Shown here piece after piece: positions 10,615 to 20,240 of a stretch of DNA of 64,000 nucleotides. Made by a program: the position numbers and the translations under genes. Position 1 is the first letter of the stretch. Each line of letters opens with the position of its first letter. The notes below the pieces were generated by a model. It had not been told where the DNA came from. It worked only from the letters and a program-made list of their open reading frames with translations, and searched no databases. Source of the DNA: Puccinellia tenuiflora (Eukaryota > Streptophyta > Magnoliopsida > Poales > Poaceae). The stretch lies in NCBI GenBank assembly GCA_012064385.1, contig QRDG01001528.1, positions 310,001 to 374,000 of the forward strand. Reading direction: 5' to 3'.

Positions 10615-13600
10615 CTAAGCACCTGCAGGCGACGACCTCTCGACCCGCACATACCGGCGGACGAACGCGGCTGCGCTACTCTCGGAACCGGGGGCTGGTG
10701 CTTCAAGGATCCACTCGCCGGAAGGAAGGGGCGGCAGGTTCTCCACAGCTATAAGGGAGTCGACATGGAGATTCTCAAAGGCAAGAAACTCCTTCCCTGC
10801 ATCCTCCGGCGCGACTTCGTATTCAACAAACTCGTCTGTTTCGACGAGTCGTGCAAGCCGGCAGGCGTAAGGGCCGACCCTCTCCATCACCTCTTGTGGT
10901 TTGATCTCCTGGCCGTCCTTGTCCACCTTCGGGAAGCCCGAGGTGATCTTCCTGAAGTCGGCCTTGGGGTAGCGAGCAACCATCATGCCAAGTGCCAGTA
11001 TGGCTCCTGATCGAGCAGCCGGTCGACGCCACCGGTCTCCAATGGCAGGGATCCACGTCAAGCGCTCTACCATGTCCGCAGCCTGAGTCGGCACGTTGCA
11101 GACTCTGGCCGACATGTGCTTCAGAATGGCGGCTCCCACCTCCACCACCCGGTCGCTGAAGATGACGACGCGGTCAAGAAGGGCGTCCGGAACGAGGGTG
11201 ACAAAGTCCTCGCTACTCCCTGCACAAGACAAACAAACGTTACAACAGTGGCAAGCCACAAAGGCATGGAGTACCAGCGGTCGAAAACTTACCAATAAGG
11301 CCACGGACAGCGGCTCTCAAGTGTTTCGTCAAGTCGGTCATCTCCGACTTGACTTGCGCGTTCTCCTCCTTTAGCGCCTTGATTTCATTGGCGCTGGTTT
11401 TCTCCAGCGCCTTCTTCGGGTCTGCCACCTGGGTGGTGTCCTTCTCCAGGTCCGCTCGGACAGCGGACATGGCGGTTTCCCGCTCCTTCAAAGCATTGCA
11501 GTGCGCGACATTGAGTATATCAATATCGGCCTGCACCGACTCGCACGACAGAAGACTTCTACGCGCTTCAGCAAGCTGGCTCTGAAGGTCGTCAAGCTCC
11601 CTCTGCACACGAGGCAACGAAAATATTTAAGATCCCCAAGCCGCGCTACGATGCCCGGGGGCTAGAAAGATTCGAGATTCAAGCCGACTTCGGCGAAAAT
11701 CGACTTGACCCTCGGGGGCTACGGGCGAGTTCTCAAGGTGCACAAAAGGAAGGAACAACAAAAAACAAGTTGGAGATTCGAGCCGATTTCTACAAACTCG
11801 CCTCGACCCTCGAGGGCTACGGCCGATAATTTATCATAAAAAACAACTTCAAGAAACAATTGATCGGAGACTCAAGTCGGCTTCTACAAAGTCGCCTTGA
11901 CCCTCGGGGGCTACGGGCTAAATTCTACTGGGAAAAATTCTAGAGAAGAGACCCAAGCCGATATCAAGACATCGACTCGGGCCTCGGGGGCTACGGGTGG
12001 CTACAACTACCTATCGAAGGCAAATCACGTACCTGATGCGCAGCTGCAGCAAGCTTCATCGAGTCGACGAAGCTCGGTTGAGCCGCTCCTTCCGCAGCGG
12101 GTCGCGACGGCATGGAGGCGACAGGAGTCGCATCCCTAACCATCAATGTTGTGGGCGACAAAGTCGCCCCATGGATGACAGTCCCACTCGACGCAGCCAT
12201 GGCGGCGTCATCCTTCTTGCTCGGGGGCTGAGCAAGGGGCGGTGAAGGAGCAACGGAGGCTCTCGCCACGTTTTCCGCCCCACCAGCGCGTGGTGACCCG
12301 ACTGGTGAGTTGAGTTCGTCCACGTCAATCGCTATGTCCATCCCCGTCCTGCGTCGGCTCACATCAAGACAAAAGTATGCAAAACAAGGACAAGACAAAG
12401 AAGATAAAACTTGACGGTGACTTACTCGTTGGAGAAGAGCTGGCCAGCGACTCGAAGGGGGAGGCATCTGGACGGAAGTGGCACTTGCCCCCTCCTTAGC
12501 CTCTTCCTTCTTCTCTTCCTTCTTTTTCTTGGCCTCGGCGGTCACGGTACGCCAGTGTAAGCAGGCCCCTGTTGTTGCTGCCGGCTGAGAAGGGCCCTTG
12601 GGACGCTTCAGCTGTTGTCGAGGAGGGTCGGCGGCCTTTCACTTCCCGGGTGAGGCGGCGGAAGCTCCTTCACCCGAGTCGACTAACTCGAACTCGTCGT
12701 CATCCTCCGCCCTCCCGGCGCCGGCTCGACTCGACAAGACACCACTCGCGCGAGGCTTAGGAGGAGCGTCCGCACCCGTGGACTCCGACTCGGACGAGTC
12801 GCCATCATCGACATCCTGCGACCCAGCCGGATGCTGGGGCGCGTCCTCCCGAACCGGAGGCAATCCCACCAAATGCTAGAAGGTCTGCAAGCAACAAGTT
12901 AAAATCCAAAAGGAGATGATGAATGAAGAAGACAAACATGGCGAGTCGACTTACTGTGGGAGCCGGCTTGGAGGATCTGTACGCCGCCAGGCCTAGGACG
13001 TTCTTGTCCTCCAGGACGTACCCGGTCAACCTCCCGATCTGGGCGATGAAATCTTCAACTGACCAGGTCAACCGGTTCAGCCGAGAGGGATCCTCGATCC
13101 CTGTGTATTCGTGCATCAGGGAGGGACGCTGCTGAAGAGGGGCGACCCGTCGCTTGACGAAGGTCGGTACCAGGCTCAGGCCGGTCAACCCAGCCTCGAT
13201 AAACTCAGCGAGACGCCCCTGAAGCAACTCGATGGTCGGCTGATCTGCGGCGGCTGGCAGCTCTTGCAGGTTGCGAGGGCGGCTTCCTCCGGCTGAGTAA
13301 GGAGGTATTGCACCTCGCCAGACGGGACGGCTACACTCATGTAGAAGCTCCCTTTCCTCCACAAGTTCACCTTCTTCGGGAGAAGGAGATCCGGATACCG
13401 CAAGCCGGCCCACACTTGGAAGTTTAGGCCGCCACAGGGCATCATAGCCTGCTTGTTCCCCAGCTTCCCGTGGAAGATTTGAAGTCAGAGGGGGAAGTAT
13501 GGGGGACACCCGAGGAAGGCCTCGCAGAGGGTCACGAAGCAAGAGAGGTGGAGAATCGAATTCGGCGTCAGGTCATGTACCTCGATGCCGTAGAAGGCCA

Positions 13601-13820
13601 AGAAATGCCGGAAGAACTCCGACGACGGAAATGCGAGCCCCCGGTCGAGGAAGCTCACAAACATCACGAACTCCCCTTGACGGGGCTGTGGCTGCTCGTC
13701 GTCGGTGGCGGCCCGCCACACGCCCGTCGATCCGTTCGGGAGCGCGCCCGCGGTCGCCCATTCCTCGAGCGTGGCCGTGGAGACCTTCGACTTCGCCCAC
13801 TCTCCTTTGGAGGCCACCAT
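10615..13820 (-). pseudogene. spliced antisense gene of element A (PF04195-like), decayed
   Basis: The minus strand starts at ATG 13820 (MVASKGEWAKSK). The N-terminal region has FLDRGLAFPSSEFFRHFLAF and HLTPNSILHLSCFVTLCEAF, hallmarks of the 'putative gypsy type transposon' family (PF04195-like). FIEAGLTGLSLVPTFVKRRV follows after at least two frameshifts. Predicted GT-AG introns are 12885-12954, 12349-12425, 11603-12032 and 11220-11292; splicing the first, third and fourth keeps frame, the second does not in this copy. The middle exons are acidic and low-complexity, one (11602-11293) is coiled coil, and the last exon (11219-10615) is helical. A TGA at about 12640 replaces an expected arginine codon. 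Antisense ORFs of this kind are known in Tat elements; their function is unknown. Confidence 0.8.
11640..11998. repeat. 80-100 bp imperfect tandem repeat inside an antisense intron
   Basis: About four to five units share the core TTGACCCTCGGGGGCTACGGG, variants of which lie near 11654, 11711, 11810, 11903 and 11983. Each is preceded by a GAnTCAAGCCGAnTTCTAC-like phrase. The array occupies most of the third predicted intron of the antisense gene (11603-12032), so array-length changes would not affect its protein. Confidence 0.75.
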
Positions 13821-14499
13821 TGCCGGAGAGGCGTGAGAAAGTGCTGAACTGGAAGCACCGATGGTGGGAGACCGGCGAGCTCGGAGGCGTGCGACGGCAA
13901 GCGTGGAGAGCGGCGGCGGCGCGCGAAGAAAATGGGGAGAAGTAAGGGAGCGTAGCCTCGCCCCTCACCCACCTCTCCTTTAAATGGGGAGATCACTCCC
14001 CCCACTACCGCGGTGAACACGGACACGCGTCGCGCGAATTTCAGGCAACGTGCGAACGTGGCGAAGTGCTCGATCCGGATCAGGCCACGTCTACCCGACG
14101 AAGTGTGCTTCAACGGTTCGATTCGACGCGCAGAATTTGAGACGGCGCCATGATTACGCACAAGACTCGAAGCGACGGGGTCGAGTTGTCGCGCCAGCCT
14201 GACCGACGGCAGCTCGACACACCAAACCACTGTGACAGTGCGTCAGCAGTCAAAGATGCTCTGACATCCGCACGGAGAATACGAGGAGACAACTCGACAT
14301 GGAGCAAGTCGACAAAACAAGGCGTCCCAACGGGCACAAGCCGGCATCGAATAAACTCGAGTCAGGCCGGGCGTCAAGTCGCTAATATGTTCCAGTTTCT
14401 TATTTCATGTTTTCATGAGTTCGTTCAGCGACTTCCACCGAAAACTCGACGAAACGACAAGCACGCTGGAGGCAAGTCCCTGGCGAACTCGGGGGCTAA
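13821..14499. other. antisense gene leader and sense 3' region of element A
   Basis: No gene is supported. On the minus strand this would be the promoter and leader of the antisense gene. The plus strand ends with GAACTCGGGGGCTAA (about 14485-14499), the purine-rich tract directly before the 3' LTR that would prime plus-strand DNA synthesis. Confidence 0.55.
13979..13984 (-). promoter_or_regulatory. TATA-like motif upstream of antisense gene A
   Basis: TTTAAA, in minus-strand context CCATTTAAAGGAG, lies 159 bp upstream of the antisense ATG at 13820. Element E has a TTATAA at nearly the same distance from its antisense start, which is why I list it. It is a weak motif on its own. Confidence 0.35.
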
Positions 14500-15132
14500 T
14501 GATGGGGGAATACCCAACCGGGTAGGCCCAGACGTGCGGGTTGCACCACGAGACTTGGGCCCAGCAGCCCACTCGGAGGAACATATCGGGGGAAGGCCAA
14601 GCCCGCAACCCGGTGGGCCAACTCGACTCAGACCCGGGTTCGGTAGAAGACGGCGGTGGAGATGAAGATTGTGCTCCAAGTAACCTAGCTTCATCGACAG
14701 CCGTAGGATAAGCCCCAAACCGACCCGGATGCATCTTGTAAACCCTAGCCGACTCAGTATATAAGGGCGGCTAGGGGTAAACCCTAAGAGAGACCTTTTT
14801 TCCACATCCTAGACACTTTGCGCCGGAGTCGATCTACGTTCCTGCGCAACCCGACATTGGCACACCTTGTACACCCCATCAATCCAATATAATCCAGCAG
14901 GAGTAGGTCTTTACCTCGCAAAGAGGTGCCGAACCTGGGTAAACTCGTGTGTTTCGACCCCCTCGTGATTCCAACGTCGTCTTGCTCCGCGCGTTCAAGT
15001 CACTCGATAACATCTGTCTCGAGAAACCCTCGACAAATGATACGATAAAGTTTCGTGAAAACTTAAACTGTAACGTCCATTGCCTCCTTCTTGTGTCTAC
15101 TCCTATAGTGTGCATAACCACTATTCCCATCA
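14500..15132 (+). repeat. 3' LTR of element A
   Basis: The LTR starts TGATGGGGGAATAC directly after the polypurine tract and ends ACTATTCCCATCA, giving matched termini TGATGGG/CCCATCA. A TATATAA at 14758-14764 is followed by the transcribed region, with AACCTGGGTAAACTCGTG near the end, a phrase shared with the LTRs of elements C and E and typical of Tat LTRs. Length is 633 bp. The candidate target duplication downstream is TTATG (15133-15137); the 5' LTR is not in the window. Confidence 0.75.
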
Positions 15133-15137
15133 TTATG

Positions 15138-15640
15138 AGTACGGATCCTCTGATGTGATCCTGAGTTGTGGCTCCCATAGCTATAATTCCTCTTGCGGTT
15201 CTCCGCTTGCTTCTACCTGCCCTCTAGAATAATTGATTTGTCTAGCAATGACTAGCTCATCATTCAGTCAATAAAGTAACCTCTCACGCCTAATAGTATT
15301 AGTGAACACATCTTCTGGTGCGTAACGAGCTAGATCAATAAATTCAGCAATGTTAGGGTGTGGTTGCCCTGTTGCAGATTGCGGAACTCCCTCTTCAGAC
15401 GCACGACTCCACATGAGACATGGGCACTGCGGAATCTTTACAAACATCGCCCAAGTGAACTCTAGCAATTGCGTGGGTGATCTAATAGTTGTCCCAACAT
15501 GAAGCTGCGGGTTCTTAAAGCAAGTGAGCAGCAAACATCACCTTCTTAGCTTCATTGCATCCCATAGTCACTAGGTCCTTGTTCACGGAACGCGGCCAAT
15601 CAAGTTCTGCCATTGTTCTGGTGCCCTAGAGAACTTTTCA
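15138..15640 (-). pseudogene. gag fragment of another gypsy element
   Basis: On the minus strand, broken pieces can be read in several frames: MGCNEAKKVMFAAHLL, then SCWDNY, and ARYAPEDVFTNTIRRERLLY (15330 to 15268) followed by LNDEL-like sequence. These match the capsid region of gypsy Gag proteins of the Tekay type (LEGPAASWWDNY...LARYAPEDV). Many stops and shifts mark it as old. It is probably the host DNA into which elements A and B were inserted; nothing else of that element is visible. Confidence 0.65.
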
Positions 15641-15709
15641 GGCCTCAATGTTAATAACCTTATGATCATATCCTCCTATTTTGGATGATTGTTGTTATTG
15701 TTGCCATTT

Positions 15710-17908
15710 TTAAAGTGCATGGTTGCTCCCATGCATGGTTTTGGTAATTAATGACAATCTCTATGGTCTAATATTTGCATTGAGCTATATTTGTAGGTTG
15801 TCCATTTGTTTGCTTGTTCTCCATTTGTTGGAGTCAAGGTTAAGGGATGAAGAAAAGTTTGTGTTGATCAAGGCTTTGTGCGGGTTGATCATCACTCAAG
15901 GCCAAGTGAAGATATGCCGAAGATGTGCCTCTCCCATCTTGGTGTATGGGGGAGCTACATGTGAATCTTCACCGAAGCGCAATCGAAGAAAGATGGTGCA
16001 TCTTGAGGAGATGAAGATCGTCTTCATCGACCTCAAGTGGATTAAAAGCGCAAGGCAAAGGTATGATCTTGATAGGGTTTCTATTTTACCGGTCTCATAT
16101 TGTTTAGTGAGAGACCGGATTATAGGATAGATAACCGTACTATCAAGAGGGGCTCTCGACCGAATATCGTGATCGTATCACCGTAGAGAGCACAAACCTT
16201 TGCATCCATGCAATCATATTTATTGGTTCTTATTTTTCTCTTATCGTGGTGTGGTCTTGGTGCTTGTCGTGCTTGTCATGACAAAGCCAAGTTCACCGAA
16301 AACGGTTGTCATATGCGTCTTCTATTGCGGTTTCGGTATTGGAGATTTTGCCGGTTCATCCGTGCGGGAGATTTATCTCTTCCATTTCTTTGCAAAATCT
16401 CCATTACTTGTTTGCCATTTTCAAAGTTAGCATTTGTCGTCCTCCTTCCAACAAAATTGGTTTTACCTCATTCGGACTTCAATTGCAAAAGTTATAGAAT
16501 TTCTGGTTGGCGAAAATGAGTTTTTAACTTTCCCCATTTGGTTTTATAATATTTTCTTGGACTATGATGTTTCTCTGCATAATCTTGTTGTGCTCGTTGT
16601 GACGATTCCAATGAGTCCAAGATTATCGAAAACGGAGTTCGTGGGTGAAAGTTATTGCATTTCCGATTTGCAAATGGGAGCTTTTACCTTTCCCCATTTA
16701 TCTTTATATTATATTGTTGGAATATGATGTTTCTCTGCATATTCTTGTTGTGCTTGTTGTGACGATTCCAACAAGTCCAAGAATACCGAAAACGGAGTTC
16801 GTATGCGAAAGTTATTGTGTTTTCGTTAAAACAGAATATTCAAATTTGGAGAAAAAGAAAAAAAAGGGCGCAGTCCGGCCCACTATAAAAGGGGCTTTTT
16901 CCCCTCTTTTAGTCTCCAACGGTCACATTTTGTGGCCCACTATAAAAGGGGCTTCTTCCCCATTTTTCTTGTAGATCTCATCCCTTGCTCTCTCTCCTCC
17001 ATTGCCAACATTTTGAGAGCTCGATTCCTCCTAATCCCTCCAATGATTCTTGCCCAAATTTAGGGAAACAAGAGAGGAGATCTAGATCAATCTTTCCACC
17101 AAACAAAATCTCCTCTAAGTGAGGGGAACTCGTGGGATCTAGATTTTTGAGTTCTTGGTGTTTCTCCTCCGTTCTTCCTCCTAAATCCCTCCATAGCATT
17201 AGCTGCTTCGGTTAGATTTTGGGGTGAAGGATTTGACCACTTGGTGTGATCTTCCCCTTTTGCATTTGTTGCATCAGGTTGTGCTCCCCACGGTGATTCG
17301 TGGGATTGAAGGTTGGGAGCTTGTTACTCTTGGGTCATTGGACCCTAGACGGTGGTGCCGTGAAGACTTCGTCTTGTGAAGCTTCGGCACGCTTTGGGAG
17401 CCCCCAATTGAGTTGTGGGTGTGTGCCCCAAAAGTTGTAAGGTCTCCGGAATCCGCCCCGAAGGATTCCGATAGTGGAAGGTGAACCAAACCTTTGGGTG
17501 CGGTTCATCGGAGAATAGGGTGAGGCCTTTGTGGCATCTTGAGTAAGCCTCTTGTGGCGAGCTCACACCCCTCCAACAAGACGTACTCCCTTAACAAGGA
17601 GGAACTCGGAAATAAATTCTCGTCTCCGCGTGCCTCGGTTATTTCTATACCCGAGATTTTACTTATGCACTTTACTTTGTGATAGCCTTCGTGCTTGAAG
17701 TTTATATCTAGATATCACCTTGTTGCTTGCCTTGTTTAGCATAAGTTGTTGGTGCACCTTAGGTAAACCTAGTATATTAGGTTGTTGGCTTGTTAATTTA
17801 AGCACATAGTTTTATTCCACAATTATCAAGCCCCTAATTAGAAAAAGTTTTAATCACCTATTCACCCCCCCCCTCTAGGCGACACCCGGAACATCGTTTG
17901 TTCTTTCA
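15710..17908 (+). repeat. 5' LTR of element B
   Basis: The 5' terminus reads TTAAAGTGCATGG where the 3' LTR has TGAAAGTGCATGG, so the canonical TG has mutated; the inner end CGTTTGTTCTTTCA is intact. Within it a 160-bp unit beginning TATGATGTTTCTCTGCAT is repeated in tandem (about 16561 and 16721), with a more diverged third relative near 16250. Compared with the 3' LTR it lacks a GC-rich block of about 280 bp and instead has a second copy of the TATA segment. Confidence 0.9.
16883..16948 (+). promoter_or_regulatory. duplicated TATA segment in the 5' LTR of element B
   Basis: CACTATAAAAGGGGCTT occurs twice, with TATAAAAG at 16883-16890 and 16941-16948, 58 bp apart. The 3' LTR has only the second copy (25137-25144). 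The upstream copy stands exactly where the 3' LTR has its GC-rich block, so it was probably made by a short duplication replacing that block. Confidence 0.7.
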
Positions 17909-17910
17909 AT

Positions 17911-17923
17911 TGGTATCAGAGCC
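17911..17923 (+). promoter_or_regulatory. primer binding site of element B
   Basis: TGGTATCAGAGCC starts two bases after the LTR end and matches the 3' end of initiator Met-tRNA, as in most plant copia elements. Confidence 0.9.
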
Positions 17924-17962
17924 TCGTCTCTCTTGTTTGGCTTTACCACCTAGAGAGTAAAG

Positions 17963-20232
17963 ATGTCGTATAGGGATTTAGTGCACAATTCCATGTTTAT
18001 ATTCAATGGCACAAGTTTTAATGTTTGGAAAACTCATATGCTTAGTCACTTACGGGTCTTGGAGCCCGATATTGAGCGTATCTTAGATATAGGTTTTTCT
18101 CCTCCAAAGGACTACGAAAGTACGACTTTAGAGGATGAGAAAAACTTATATCTAGATGCTCTAGCCTCTAATGAGTTTTGCAAATTTGTGAGTGTTGTAG
18201 TTTTCGAGTCAATCATTCCTCTCCGGGATGCTAATGAGCTTTGGACCAAGCTTCAAGAAAAATATGGAGTGTCCAACTCTTTTGAGGATGATTGCTCTCC
18301 CTCCACCTCCGGCCGTGACGAGCTCTCGTCTTCATCAACTTCACCAAAATGTGGTAAGCCACAAACTAATGTGATGGTGAGTAGTGATAGGTCTTGCAAT
18401 TTTGATAGTGATCTCATTTTTGATTATCTTTTATCTCTATCTTGTTGCAATGCCTCATCTTTGGACTTAAACTCTTCTAGCACTCCAAATGTCATACATG
18501 CTAGTGTTGATAGTACTTGCATATCATCCAAAAATTGCTTAGATAAATCTAATGATGACATGCTTGCTTTATCTTGTTCCAATGATAAAAATGCTTGTGT
18601 TCCCTCTAACTCTTGCATGAATATTAATGTAGAGGAAACTCAATTAATTGTGGAACAAGATTTGAACTTGAGTAGTTCAAAAACTAATTATTCTTCTTCA
18701 TCCATCACTCATTGCCTTATGGCTAAATCTTCTTCTAGCAATGATAATAATAATGATGATAATGATGATGATAATAAGAATGAAGAAGATGATATGGAAA
18801 AGGTTAATGTTATGCTTCAAAATAAAGGTCTAATGATTCTTAAAGCCCTTCCTAGCAATAAAAGTGCCCAAGCTAACCTCTTTGAAATCATGAGCACGCT
18901 AATTGAACGCGGGGAGACTATTGAGGCCTTGGAAGCTAACCTTGAAGAAAAGGGTAAGCTCGAAAGAGATGATGCTATGGACAAGGCATCGTTAGAAGAT
19001 GCTCTTGAGGAAGAGCATGAGACTCGTGCTTCTCTAGAGGAGAAACTAGAATCTATCGAGGAGTCTCATAATGAAATGATTGCTAAAATCATTAAAGAAC
19101 GTGATCATGCTCGTGCAAAATATAAAGTGTTTAAAATGGAAAATGCTAGATTAAATAATGAACTTGATAAGATTTCTTCTTATATTCCTAAAGTTAATGA
19201 TGCTTGTGCTACTAATTCCATTTCTTGTGAAGCATCTACTTTGAAGGAGAATGTTGAGCTAAGGGCTCAACTTGAGTTGCTAACTAGCAAGTATGAGAAG
19301 TTGGAAGCAAATCATGAAAAGCTATCTAGCACTAATGATGAACTTCTTGCATCCTATGCTTGTCTTAAGTTAGCTCATGAGGCCATCACTACAAAGGTAA
19401 CATCTAGTGAGCCTCATGTGGATAATAGCACAACCATAACTAAAAATTCTATATTGCCATGTGCTAGTCCAAGTAGTTCATCCACTAAAAATGTTGGTAC
19501 ATCATGTGATGAATTACTTGCTTTGCCTTATTGCTCTAACAATGATGCATCTACCTCCTCTAGTACTTGTGTTGTCACTAACCATGTAGAGAAAAAAGAG
19601 GAGAGCTCAAGGCCCAAGCCACTTCTTTGAAGAAAGGCTTGGAAAAGCGTCATGAAGGGAAAAGTGCACTTGACAACATGTTGAGTGTGCAACAATCCCC
19701 TAATGACATGAGTGGACTTGGATTCAACTCCAACAACAAGTCCAAGTCCAACAAGATGAAGGGCCAAGTTCAAGTAAAGAATCCGGCCAAGATCACTTGC
19801 TTCAAGTGCAAGCTAGAAGGGCACCACGTTTGGGATTGCCCAATGAAGAAGAAGATGCCTCTTAGTGAGAAGCAACTAGGGAAGCGGCCTATTGTTCAAT
19901 CTCGTGCTCAACCACGAGTTGAACAAAGGCCACCTCCTAAGAAGACTCAAGCCAATGCTCCTCAAGTTGAGGGGCCTATTAAAAAGAGTCGGTGTTGCTA
20001 CCTTTGCCGTGGCGAAGGTCATCTTGCTTCTTCATGCACTAACGGTACCTCATCCAACCCTATCATAATTGATGATGATTATTCTCTTGGGAAGGATAGA
20101 AGTGGCAATGTGTTTGCCAAATATGTGGGGGCTCAAAGTGGTGTCAAGAAAAGCACCATTTGGGTTCCCAAACCTATTGTGACTAACCTCTTAGGACCCA
20201 ACTTGGTTGGGGAGCAACAAGCTTCAACTTGA
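17963..20232 (+). pseudogene. Gag of element B (UBN2-type with two zinc knuckles), one frameshift
   Basis: The ATG at 17963 is the first after the primer site. Residues 1-110 form the UBN2-type capsid region (FNGTSFNVWKTHMLSHLRVLE, then ANELWTKLQEKYG). A serine/asparagine/aspartate-rich low-complexity segment follows (about residues 115-290), then a long coiled coil (about 300-440). The frame ends at a TGA (19628-19630). The product continues one frame over as ELKAQATSLKKGLEK, with zinc knuckles CFKCKLEGHHVWDC and CYLCRGEGHLASSC and the tail STIWVPKPIVTNLLGP. The shift lies near a run of six A residues (about 19592-19600), so a single-base indel is likely. Gag packages RNA; no pol follows. 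Confidence 0.85.
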
Positions 20233-20240
20233 TCAATAGG

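Larger units (their letters stand above)
8763..15132 (+). mobile_element. gypsy element A (Tat/Retand lineage), 3' half
   Basis: The piece contains the integrase end of pol on the plus strand, a spacer, a spliced antisense gene on the minus strand (13820 to 10615), a polypurine tract and a 3' LTR (14500-15132). This order is the one known for Tat-lineage elements such as RIRE2-like families. The 5' half is beyond the Athila-type insertion and outside the window. The integrase is broken, so the element is inactive. GC content is visibly higher than in the flanking elements. A CTCGGGGGCT-like phrase recurs through the non-coding parts. Confidence 0.85.

Noticed and set aside
12598..12879. Plus-strand genes within 10615-13947 and 31288-33962
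   Set aside because: These open frames are mirror images of the GC-rich antisense exons; the minus strand has the family motifs and splice sites.
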